NCBI GenBank assembly: GCA_934401915.1
Contig: CAKRSV010000010.1
Coordinates: forward strand, 1-64,000
Length of the DNA stretch: 64,000 nt
DNA from: an uncultured Lachnospiraceae bacterium
GTDB lineage: Bacteria; Bacillota; Clostridia; Lachnospirales; Lachnospiraceae
Direction of reading: 5' to 3'
The notes below the pieces were generated by a model, which was given only the letters and a program-made list of their open reading frames with translations, was not told the origin of the DNA and made no database searches. Below, piece by piece: positions 42,083 to 49,919 of the stretch. Each line of letters begins with the position of its first letter. The first letter of the stretch is position 1. Position numbers and translations under genes: made by a program.

Positions 42083-42845
42083 ATGAAAAGCAGGAGAGGA
42101 TCACAGAAAAATATCACCGCAGAACTGGAGAATGGGAAGATACTGCTCCTGATCGTCTGGCTTTCAATTCCGGCGGTGATCGCCCAGCTGATCACCTTTT
42201 TGTATAATATCGTGGATCGAATGTATGTCGCCAGAATGGACGGAGACGGGATGGATGCGCTGGCGGCTGTGATCAATATCGTTCTGGATCCCATCTTTAT
42301 CTTTCGGCTGGAGATGGGCGTGCGCGGATCCAGTCTCGCGACCGTGTTGTCGCAGTTTTGCTCCTGCCTGTGTGTGTGCCTGTTTTTCTTTACAAAAAAG
42401 AGCCTGTTCCGCTTCCGTATCCGGCACCACTCTTGCCTTTTTCTTCTGTATTGTCACCTGGTCCGTCTCGCTTGCCGTGCCGGAGATGTACGCACATCTT
42501 TTCGCAGCCAGCGAAGAAGTGACGCTTATCGTGAAAAAGTTTTGTCCCTTCTTTTTGATGGGTTCGATCATGTTCTTTGTCCAGATGACGCTGCAAAATG
42601 TCAATATTGCGCTCGGGCAGGCGAGGTCGGCGCTCCTTCTTGCCGTGAACCGCAAGGTAGTGATACTGATCCCGCTCTGCTTTATGCTGACGGATAAGCT
42701 GGGATACCGGGGCGTCTATCTGTCTGAGGGGATCGCGGATCTTGTTGCGGGGATCATCACATCCGCCGTGATCTTTACCTCCTTTCCGCGGATTTTCCAG
42801 AAGCGGGCGGAGCTGGTCCGGGCAATGGAAAGACAGGGAAATTGA
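42083..42845 (+). pseudogene. MATE efflux gene with internal deletions and a frameshift
   Basis: MATE exporters have 12 helices and about 450 residues; only about 250 residues remain here. The first frame gives helix 1 (ILLLIVWLSIPAVIAQLITF) and YNIVDRMYVARMDGDGMDAL, then jumps at about 42260 directly to the helix-5 region (AVINIVLDPIFIFRLEMGVRG). After FFFTKKSLFRFRI, near 42425, the coding frame changes: the remaining helices (PEMYAHLFAASEEV, FMLTDKLGYRGVYLSEGIAD) are read in another frame to 42845. So two internal deletions, the second out of frame, have destroyed the gene. Confidence 0.85.
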
Positions 42846-42894
42846 CGGAATTGCCCGGATAGGGTAGAATAACAGAATACAGTTAGACACAACT
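42842..42894 (+). promoter_or_regulatory. Promoter with AGTTAG box 3
   Basis: TTGACG, 17-base spacer, TAGAAT (42865-42870), overlapping the MATE remnant stop. AGTTAGACACAACT at 42881-42894, around the expected transcription start, is identical to 14 bases of box 2. The position fits a repressor site. Confidence 0.65.
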
Positions 42895-42907
42895 TGCCGG
42901 AGGACGC

Positions 42908-43501
42908 GTGGAGAATCGCATGAGCATGAATTACGCCTATGTAGGGCTGTCGGATACGAAGATCTTCTGGTCGTCGTTTCTTGGATTTCTGGGAATTACG
43001 CTGGAAGCGTTAAGCTACTTTGGAATCTACTGGCTCATGGCGGAGAGATCGCCGAGATATGCCCATAACTACCAGACAGGAATCCTCGGATATATGATGT
43101 TTGCAGCCTGCGGTATTCATGTGATGATGCTTGCCTCCCTGTTTGTCTATAAGCATCTGATGCTGCTGACCGGAGATTATGAGAGCACGATCGCCCTTAT
43201 GATGCGGTTTGCAAAGTATTTCCTGCTGCCTACCTTTGTGATTTTTGTGATCTTCTTCGGGATATTCTGCGGGACGCAGATAGCGGCGTTTGCAAAGGGA
43301 TACACACCTTATCCGAAATGGTGCTGGATCTTCAACGGTCTGGTCGGCATGATACTGGTGCTGGTGATAACGGCATTTGGTCGCAGCGCGTTTGTAAACG
43401 CACTTCGTGCAGGCTATATGAGCCTTGGAAATGTCTGGATGTTTGCGGGACTTCTCATTACCATGAAGAAGGCAGAAGGAGCGGGAGAAAGTGCGGAGTG
43501 A
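42908..43501 (+). CDS. Five-helix membrane protein of unknown function
   Basis: I do not recognise a characterised family. The 197-residue protein has five hydrophobic segments: about 19-44 (FWSSFLGFLGITLEALSYFG), 60-84, 104-130, 138-158 and 168-188. It is short on charged residues apart from the loops, and has no visible catalytic motif. GTG at 42908 is chosen as start because GGAGG ends four bases upstream; the ATG at 42920 would be 16 bases away. The promoter carries the same AGTTAGACACAACT box as the second ABC pair, so it is probably co-regulated with those transporters, and a role in the same metal or stress response is possible. Confidence 0.7.
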   Translation: MENRMSMNYAYVGLSDTKIFWSSFLGFLGITLEALSYFGIYWLMAERSPRYAHNYQTGILGYMMFAACGIHVMMLASLFVYKHLMLLTGDYESTIALMMRFAKYFLLPTFVIFVIFFGIFCGTQIAAFAKGYTPYPKWCWIFNGLVGMILVLVITAFGRSAFVNALRAGYMSLGNVWMFAGLLITMKKAEGAGESAE

Positions 43502-43570
43502 GAGAGCAATGCACTCTGCGGAAAGGCAGATACCCGGATAATGCGGGTACATAAGGTTATCAGAAAATAA

Positions 43571-43608
43571 AACTCAGCCGGTTGCAGATAGCTGGCTGAG
43601 TTATTTTG
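43571..43608 (+). terminator. Terminator after the membrane protein; otherwise empty interval
   Basis: AACTCAGCC pairs with GGCTGAGTT, followed by ATTTTG. The rest of 43502-43805 holds no supported gene; one open frame of about 48 codons from 43627 has no ribosome binding site and no recognisable product. Confidence 0.75.
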
Positions 43609-43805
43609 TTATGGCGGCGAAGAAATGCATGCACTGGTGGATGTGCATTTGACGACCGCTGATCAGAGCGAGATTCGCAAAGTGTATCTCGTCTCTGTTA
43701 AGTTGTTGCTACAGGAAGAAAAAATATTTGGGGTAGATATCTTATTCATAGTCTGTCATAATCATTGATAGCGAAAAGGGTAAAAAGAAAGAAAAGGGAG
43801 AGGGC

Positions 43806-44459
43806 ATGCGGAAGAAAAGTGCTGGAGCAATTTCGATAATTGGAGGTGCAGATGGATCGACTTCGGTTTTTATTGCATCCAAACCACAGAAACTTACATT
43901 AAAGCAGAAATTTCAGAAGAAAAGATATGCCCTTCGCCGAAAAAGAGCAGAAAGACAGATTCGCAGCGGCAGTCACAGTATCGCAGAGGTATGCCGCTAT
44001 GTACAGGAGCGGTATGGATATACGGAACGGGATAAGGAGACACATTCCTATCAGCAGGAGTATGAGTCCATGCGATATAGCTATATGCTGCAATATGCGC
44101 CGGAATTATTAGGGGAGGCGGCAAAGATACCGGAGCTTACCGATGAATCGGCAGAAGAAATCCAGGCTTATTTACAGGATCTGAAAAACAGACAGAAGGC
44201 GTCCATGGAGATACCCAAAGAGGACTTTGATATCAAGCTGCATATTTTGGAAAAGAAAAATGGGGATGGAAGTAAATTTCATATTCTGCTGGAGGAAACC
44301 CATGGTTATATCAGCGGCGGTGGCAGCGGCAGTCGGAAGGCAATGCGGAAATTTGAGAAAATATATCGGGACATTTATCAGTATTATGGTGTTACCGACC
44401 TGGATATCCAGACAAAATCAGAGCGTTATGAGGAACTGGCCAGAACCCTGGCAAGGTAA
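43806..44459 (+). CDS. Hypothetical protein with an N-terminal GADG motif
   Basis: The 217-residue protein is not assigned to a characterised family. It begins SAGAISIIGGADGSTSVFIA, a motif like the IGGADGPTxIF segment of the membrane beta subunit of sodium-pumping decarboxylases, but here followed by a basic, soluble region (KQKFQKKRYALRRKRAERQI) with no membrane helices. The rest is charged and probably helical, with a central RDKETHSYQQEYESMRYSYM and a Gly/Ser loop (YISGGGSGSRKAM). GGGAGAGGGC precedes the ATG. It lies between a terminator and an XRE gene and is probably expressed alone. Confidence 0.6.
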   Translation: MRKKSAGAISIIGGADGSTSVFIASKPQKLTLKQKFQKKRYALRRKRAERQIRSGSHSIAEVCRYVQERYGYTERDKETHSYQQEYESMRYSYMLQYAPELLGEAAKIPELTDESAEEIQAYLQDLKNRQKASMEIPKEDFDIKLHILEKKNGDGSKFHILLEETHGYISGGGSGSRKAMRKFEKIYRDIYQYYGVTDLDIQTKSERYEELARTLAR

Positions 44460-44611
44460 GAAAAACCCCGTAAAATCAACGATGCAACCTGCAGTTTACA
44501 TTTAGAACTTCTGTGATGGTGGTCTTTTTGACAGGAAAAGGGTAGCGTGATTCACGGACAGAGGTCAGATTTACAGGGCGCTGGATCATTACATAAAATG
44601 GAGGATTTACG

Positions 44612-45400
44612 ATGACAGTAGGAGATAAGTTAGCAAAGCTAAGAAGAGAGAACAATTATACCCAGGAGCAGCTTGCCGATATTCTGGGCGTATCAAGACA
44701 GTCGATCAGCAAATGGGAGAGTAATATCAGTTACCCGGAGACAGAGAAGCTCATTCGCATAAGCGAGCTGTTTCACTGTTCCTTAGATTACCTGTTAAAA
44801 GACGAGATGGACACAGACGGCATATTCAACAGCAGGAAGGGAATGTTCGTCTATCACTATCAGACCAGCATCCCCGAACGAAAAAGTAAGAAGACGGTAT
44901 GGGGGATGCCACTGTGGCACATTGGAAAGAGGGCGCGGGGATTTATCGCGATCGGGATCAATGCGAAGGGCGTGATCGCAATGGGAATGAAAGCGGAAGG
45001 CGTGATATCGCTGGGACTGTTGTCTGTAGGTATCCTGTCTGTTGGCCTGTTGTCTTTGGGCGTAGTTTCTCTGGGAATGTTGGCACTTGGACTTCTGTCC
45101 GCGGGCAGCATTTGCGCCGGAATCTTTACCGCAGGTGCGATTAGTCTGGGTATTGTATCTTTGGGGGCCGTGGCTGTCGGTGATTTTTCTGTGGGTGCAT
45201 TAGCCATTGGAAAGTTTTTTGCCATAGGAGACAGTGCACAGGCGATGGTTGCTGTTGGAGATACGGAAGCGACAGGCAGCATTTTTCAGAAGACAGGTGA
45301 TTTGACGAAGGAAGATGTTGTTGCGGTGAAAAGGGCTCTTGATATGGTAGTGCCGTCCTATTTATCCTGGGCGAAGGAGATTGTGACGCGTTTTCTGTAA
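44612..45400 (+). CDS. XRE-type regulator with a C-terminal glycine pentad repeat domain
   Basis: The 262-residue protein has an N-terminal Cro/C1 helix-turn-helix (residues 5-60: LAKLRRENNYTQEQLADILG, then RQSISKWESNISYPETEKL) typical of Clostridial XRE repressors, a linker to about 100, and then a striking repeat: Gly occurs at every fifth residue from 105 to 200, twenty in a row, in the pattern G-h-h-[SA]-h (GVISL GLLSV GILSV GLLSL). A short helical tail follows. The repeat is too regular and small-residue-rich for ordinary membrane helices; a beta-solenoid or a membrane-inserting repeat are possible. Single gene; GGAGG precedes the ATG. Confidence 0.8.
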   Translation: MTVGDKLAKLRRENNYTQEQLADILGVSRQSISKWESNISYPETEKLIRISELFHCSLDYLLKDEMDTDGIFNSRKGMFVYHYQTSIPERKSKKTVWGMPLWHIGKRARGFIAIGINAKGVIAMGMKAEGVISLGLLSVGILSVGLLSLGVVSLGMLALGLLSAGSICAGIFTAGAISLGIVSLGAVAVGDFSVGALAIGKFFAIGDSAQAMVAVGDTEATGSIFQKTGDLTKEDVVAVKRALDMVVPSYLSWAKEIVTRFL

Positions 45401-45509
45401 GGATGAAGCCTTGTTTTGTGGAATGGGAAATTGTTTATAAGCGATGAAAAAATGCTTGTTGAAGTAAAATTTTTGTAAATTGCAAAAAAAGTAGAAAAAC
45501 AATATTTTT

Positions 45510-45558
45510 TGCACTTGAGTGCATAAACTTGATTTTTGAAAGGGGCTTGTGCTATGAT
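45510..45558 (+). promoter_or_regulatory. Promoter of the AAA ATPase gene with upstream palindrome
   Basis: TTGATT, 18-base spacer, TATGAT. TGCACT-TG-AGTGCA (45510-45523) lies just upstream of the -35. Confidence 0.55.
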
Positions 45559-45581
45559 CATATGGTAAGGAGGGATGTCCG

Positions 45582-46901
45582 ATGATTGATACGCATGAGC
45601 TTAAAAAAAGAGATAGATATTTGAACAAACTTATTGCATTTCAGGATACAGAACCTGTGAAGGTTGTTACGGGGATCCGCAGATGTGGGAAATCAAGTAT
45701 TTTAAAGCTGATGATCCTTCATCTGAAGGAAAGCGGTATTAAGGACGATCAGATTCTTGCGATGAATTTTGAATCGTATGCTTTTAAAAATATGAGCAGT
45801 GATGATTTTTATGGATATGTCAGGGAACAGATAATACCAGATAAAAGGATGTATCTGTTCTTTGATGAAGTCCAGCGCGTTCCGAATTGGGAGGATGCGG
45901 TTAATTCTTTTCGGGTTGATTTTAATTGCGATATCTATGTTACAGGCTCAAACGCATATATGCTTTCTTCGGAATATGCTACTTACCTGTCTGGCAGATG
46001 TGTAGAGATAAAAATGCTGCCATTGTCTTTTTCAGAGTTTGTATCTTTCCATGGCTTTGAAATTAGAGAAACCAAAAGTGCACTGAGCGGTACGCGAAAA
46101 CAGGCATTTGACAAAAACGGAGAGCATTATGAAATGCGCGAAATTTTTGACGCTTATATGCGATTTGGAGGTATGCCGGGCATTGCCGATGTCGGACTGG
46201 ATCAGGAAAAAGCATTTGTTTTACTGGAAGGAATCTACTCGACTGTTATTATGAGAGATATCCTTGAACGTGAAAACCGTAGAGGACAAAAACGCATTAC
46301 AGACGCGGCTCTGTTGAAAAAGATTGTTATGTTTCTTGCCGATAATATTGGGAGCAGCATATCCGTGTCCTCTATCGGCAATATCCTGGTAAATGAGGGG
46401 TTACTCGAAGACGGCAGGCGAAAAGGAACTCCAAGTGCCCATACGGTGCAGGCGTATGTTGATGCGCTGCTCGAAGCCTATTTCTTTTATGATATAAAGC
46501 GATTTGATATTAAGGGAAAAGAGTTTCTGCGGACACTGGGAAAATACTATATTGTCGACATTGGTCTTAGAAATTATCTTCTTGGATTCAGAAACCGCGA
46601 CAGCGGACACGCATTAGAAAATGTAGTATATTTTGAATTGCTTCGCCGTGGCTACGATGTGTCCATTGGTAAGATCGATAATCTGGAAGTGGATTTTATC
46701 GCAACAAAGGCAGATGACAAAGTCTATGTTCAGGTGACGGAATCAATGAATAGTGAAGATGTCCGTAAAAGAGAATTAGCCCCACTACAGAAAATCAGCG
46801 ATAACTATGAAAAGATTATTCTCTCCATGAATCCGGGAATGGATTCCTCCTATGATGGGATAAAGTCTGTCAGCCTTATAGACTGGCTGATTTCGGGATA
46901 G
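45582..46901 (+). CDS. AAA-type ATPase with DUF4143 domain
   Basis: The 439-residue protein belongs to the large ATP-binding/DUF4143 group found throughout gut anaerobes. It has Walker A GIRRCGKSS (about 31-39), Walker B MYLFFDEVQRV (about 84-94), a sensor-like VTGSNAYML, and from about 215 the DUF4143 part with a winged-helix-like region and a nuclease-like end (VYFELLRRGYDVSIGKIDNLEVDF, then a YVQVTES strand) that recalls restriction-endonuclease folds. Function is not established; defence or element maintenance has been suggested for relatives. GGAGGGATG precedes the ATG. The local DNA is more A/T-rich than the flanks, consistent with acquisition. Confidence 0.85.
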   Translation: MIDTHELKKRDRYLNKLIAFQDTEPVKVVTGIRRCGKSSILKLMILHLKESGIKDDQILAMNFESYAFKNMSSDDFYGYVREQIIPDKRMYLFFDEVQRVPNWEDAVNSFRVDFNCDIYVTGSNAYMLSSEYATYLSGRCVEIKMLPLSFSEFVSFHGFEIRETKSALSGTRKQAFDKNGEHYEMREIFDAYMRFGGMPGIADVGLDQEKAFVLLEGIYSTVIMRDILERENRRGQKRITDAALLKKIVMFLADNIGSSISVSSIGNILVNEGLLEDGRRKGTPSAHTVQAYVDALLEAYFFYDIKRFDIKGKEFLRTLGKYYIVDIGLRNYLLGFRNRDSGHALENVVYFELLRRGYDVSIGKIDNLEVDFIATKADDKVYVQVTESMNSEDVRKRELAPLQKISDNYEKIILSMNPGMDSSYDGIKSVSLIDWLISG

Positions 46902-46947
46902 ATTAAAATATGAAAAATGCGGGACTAAAGGATGAAAGGATGAAATC

Positions 46948-48561
46948 ATGAAAGAAAAGAAACCAATTTTAAGAAATCGAACCTATCTGTATCTGACAGA
47001 ATTCTTTTCAGGAATGTCAGTTATGGCAGTGGAACTGGGAGCCAGCAGACTTATGGCACCATATTTCAGTTCTTCGCAGATAGTGTGGACGATTATTATT
47101 GGAACCATCATGATAGCGATGGCACTGGGAAATATTTATGGAGGAAGAAGTGCCGACAAGAATCCTGACCCGGACAAGTTATATGGGCGTATCATCATTG
47201 CCGCTATCTGGATTGCACTGATTCCCGTGGTAGGAAAATACATTATTCTCGGTATTTCTGCCCTGCTGATTTTTACAGTCAGCAGCAATTTCCTGATAAT
47301 AGCCGGGTTTGTGGCATGTATGGTAATCTTTGTATTTCCACTGTTTTTACTCGGAACGGTTACGCCATCCCTTGTAAAATACACGGTAGATAATCTGGAT
47401 GACAATGGAAAACTGGTAGGAAACCTGAACGCATCCAACACCATCGGCAGCATTATCGGTACATTTGTGCCGACCTTTATCAGTATCCCGGCAGTAGGAA
47501 CTTCTATCACATTCCTCATTTTTGCGGGAATCTTACTGCTTCTGGCAATCATCTATTTTGTCAGTGGGAAGCCAACCGCTTCCGAAGTGCGAAAGATTTC
47601 ATGTGGTATCGTGCTTTTTATTCTGTGTGCTGTATTGGGACACAATAACAGTTTTGCCTTCTGGCAGAATGACTTACTCTATGAAGGGGAGTCTATTTAT
47701 AATTATCTTCAGGTGTATGACAATGATGAAGAAGTGGTGCTGTCTACCAATGTTTTGTTCGGTGTGCAGTCTGTTTATAAGAAACAGAGTGGTTTGACGG
47801 GAATGTATTATGATTATGCCATGGCTGCGCCTTATATGAGCGGAGTAAAAGAAAAGCCGGAGATGGATATTCTCGTACTGGGCAACGGAACGGGAACTTA
47901 TGCGACCCAGTGTACCCGGTATTTTGACAATGTGAAAATAGATGGCGTTGAGATAGACCAGAAGATTACTGACCTTGCGAAGGAATATTTTGAACTGCCG
48001 GATGATGTGAAGGTGACGACCTATGACGGACGGGCATATCTGAACGCAATTGATGACAAATATGACGTTATTATGGTAGATGCTTACCAGGACATTACGA
48101 TTCCTTTTCAGATGTCTTCTATAGAGTTCTTTGAACTGGTGAAAGAGCATCTGAAGGAAGACGGAGTTATGGTTGTCAATATGAACATGCGGGGCAGTGA
48201 AGAGGGAAATATCAACCAGTATCTGGCAGACACTATCTCAGAGGTATTCGGGGAGGTTTATACAGCGGATGTTTCCGGCAGTACCAACCGGGAGCTGTTT
48301 GCCTCCAACAATGCGGATATGTTAAAGGTATATGAAGCTAATCTGGCGCAAGAGGATAATGAACAGATGCAGAATATGATGCAGAAGGTGTCCTCTGACC
48401 TGATGGCATACGAGGCAGGGGATTACATTATGACGGATGACAGAGCCCCGGTGGAGCTGTTAGGTATGAAAGTCATCGATGAACTGATTAAAGATGAAGT
48501 AGGGTACTACAAGCAGATATACAAAGAGGGTGGCGTGAAGGCGTTGCTGAAAATGTTATAA
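46948..48561 (+). CDS. Membrane-anchored spermidine-synthase-like protein (MFS/SpeE fusion)
   Basis: The 537-residue protein joins a membrane half (about 1-225, six to seven helices, starting YLTEFFSGMSVMAVELGASR) to a cytoplasmic aminopropyltransferase-like half (about 260-480). The latter shows the SAM/dcSAM-binding strand DILVLGNGTGTYATQ, an acidic residue ending the next strand (DGVEIDQKI) and the catalytic-region Asp in YDVIMVDAYQD. Such fusions are common in Bacteria; their product may be a polyamine or another aminopropylated compound, and this is unproven. It lies 46 bases after the ATPase gene, with GGATGAAAGGATG upstream, and converges on the AraC gene 17 bases away. Confidence 0.85.
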   Translation: MKEKKPILRNRTYLYLTEFFSGMSVMAVELGASRLMAPYFSSSQIVWTIIIGTIMIAMALGNIYGGRSADKNPDPDKLYGRIIIAAIWIALIPVVGKYIILGISALLIFTVSSNFLIIAGFVACMVIFVFPLFLLGTVTPSLVKYTVDNLDDNGKLVGNLNASNTIGSIIGTFVPTFISIPAVGTSITFLIFAGILLLLAIIYFVSGKPTASEVRKISCGIVLFILCAVLGHNNSFAFWQNDLLYEGESIYNYLQVYDNDEEVVLSTNVLFGVQSVYKKQSGLTGMYYDYAMAAPYMSGVKEKPEMDILVLGNGTGTYATQCTRYFDNVKIDGVEIDQKITDLAKEYFELPDDVKVTTYDGRAYLNAIDDKYDVIMVDAYQDITIPFQMSSIEFFELVKEHLKEDGVMVVNMNMRGSEEGNINQYLADTISEVFGEVYTADVSGSTNRELFASNNADMLKVYEANLAQEDNEQMQNMMQKVSSDLMAYEAGDYIMTDDRAPVELLGMKVIDELIKDEVGYYKQIYKEGGVKALLKML

Positions 48562-48577
48562 GAAAATATGGAAGAGC

Positions 48578-49525
48578 TTACTCCGTAAGCCCGGTTGCAT
48601 TCCTGCGGTAATCGAGCGGCTTCATGCCATGGAATTCCCGGAATACACTGGCGAAACGCCCCTGATTGACATAGCCACAGGCTTTTGCAATATCGGAAAC
48701 GCTGTCTTTGGACGAGGAGAGAAGTCTGGCAGCGTATTTCATGCGGGTTTCGTTCATATAGGTAGAGATATTGGTTCCATAGACCGCCTGAAAATACCGT
48801 TTCAGGCTGGTTTCGCTGACACCCAACTCCTCGGAAATACTTTTCATGGAAAGGTGGCTGCTTAAATCACGGGTCAGCATTTCCTGTGCTTTCTTGGCAA
48901 GCATTGCCTGCACCTTGGAAAGATAGAGAATGTTGGCGGATTTCAGCGGTTTGTTGTCACAGAAGTATTTCAGTAATTGCAGCGTATCCAGCCGAAGCTG
49001 CCCGATGTTGTCTGTAGTGCAGTTGTCGGCAATATGCTTCCAGAGTCTTACAATGGAAACAGGTGCGTAGAAAGCAGCCCCGTTTTGATAAAGCGGTATC
49101 AATTCTTTTATATCAATGGAAAACAATTCTAAAGTTTTTCTTGTTTCATCGGTAAATCGGGATGACAATACATAGACTTCATATCCAAAGTAGTAGGAAG
49201 AGGGATAGAAGAACGCATCCGATACCATCTGGGATGAGATATTCATGATATTTGTGTCCACATAACTGTAACTGTCTTCGTTAATGTTGAATTCGCATCT
49301 TCCCTGTGTACAATAATTGATAACCAGAATATCCTGCGGCATATTTTCTCTATTACTGGGGACAGACTGGGTATGAATATCGTTTATTACCAGGAAAATA
49401 CCCGGAAGGATAGAGTAAGCAGTCAGATTGATGAAGCCATCCGGCATATTCTGGTGAATGGTAAGGCTGTCCTGAAAACCGGACAGGAATGATTTCATAC
49501 TTTTGGGCATGGCGTCTTTTTGCAT
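48578..49525 (-). CDS. AraC-family regulator divergent from feoAB
   Basis: The 315-residue protein has an N-terminal sensor domain and a C-terminal AraC DNA-binding domain (about 215-310) with both helix-turn-helix units: SMKSISEELGVSETSLKRYF and VSDIAKACGYVNQGRFASVF. The start at 49525 (MQKDAMPKSM) is chosen because AGGAGGA lies just upstream; an upstream in-frame ATG at 49642 would read through the operator region. It is transcribed away from feoA, with a long palindrome between them. Its position and the PchR-like two-part layout suggest control of iron uptake, perhaps in response to iron or a chelate. Confidence 0.85.
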   Translation of the reverse strand: MQKDAMPKSMKSFLSGFQDSLTIHQNMPDGFINLTAYSILPGIFLVINDIHTQSVPSNRENMPQDILVINYCTQGRCEFNINEDSYSYVDTNIMNISSQMVSDAFFYPSSYYFGYEVYVLSSRFTDETRKTLELFSIDIKELIPLYQNGAAFYAPVSIVRLWKHIADNCTTDNIGQLRLDTLQLLKYFCDNKPLKSANILYLSKVQAMLAKKAQEMLTRDLSSHLSMKSISEELGVSETSLKRYFQAVYGTNISTYMNETRMKYAARLLSSSKDSVSDIAKACGYVNQGRFASVFREFHGMKPLDYRRNATGLTE

Positions 49526-49635
49526 TAGGCAGTCCTCCTGTGATGATATATGCCAGTGCTTAATCGGAAAACACATGGCTAAACAGACCTTTTTGACTGA
49601 AAGAGGCATAGATATATTTCTTATTATATCATAGA

Positions 49636-49667
49636 ATATCAAAGTTAGTTAGAGCTAACTTTGATAT
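49636..49667. promoter_or_regulatory. Long perfect palindrome before feoA (AGTTAG box 4)
   Basis: ATATCAAAGTTAG and CTAACTTTGATAT, 13-bp arms around TTAGAG. The AGTTAG/CTAACT core recalls DtxR-family metal boxes and resembles boxes 1-3 in front of the ABC pairs and the membrane protein. A TAGAAT overlaps its left end. Probably the iron operator of feoAB. Confidence 0.75.
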
Positions 49668-49688
49668 TGAGATGAGGAGGAAAAATCA

Positions 49689-49919
49689 ATGAAACTATCG
49701 GAAGCAAAGGCAGGATATCGTGGAACCGTCAGTTCGGTAAGTGGAAGCCACCATTTACTTTCAAGGCTTATCGGCATCGGAATTGTGGAAGGGAGTGCCA
49801 TCCAGGTGATTCAGAATCTGAAAAGCCAGCCGGTCCTTTTCTACTGCAGGGACTCTGTGATTGCATTAAGTAAGAATGATTGTGAAGGAATTGAGATAAA
49901 GGGAGACAGCAGATCATGA
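49689..49919 (+). CDS. feoA: Ferrous iron transport accessory protein FeoA
   Basis: The 76-residue protein is a single SH3-like FeoA domain: LSEAKAGYRGTVSSVSGS, LLSRLIGIGIVEGSAIQVIQ and the closing RDSVIALSKNDCEGIEI. FeoA helps the FeoB transporter, probably by direct contact. GAGGAGG precedes the ATG. Its stop overlaps the feoB start by four bases (ATGA), so translation is coupled. A long palindrome just upstream is the likely iron-responsive operator. Confidence 0.94.
   Translation: MKLSEAKAGYRGTVSSVSGSHHLLSRLIGIGIVEGSAIQVIQNLKSQPVLFYCRDSVIALSKNDCEGIEIKGDSRS

Noticed and set aside
43627..43779. Small open frame of about 48 codons
   Set aside because: No ribosome binding site, no recognisable product and it lies directly after a terminator.
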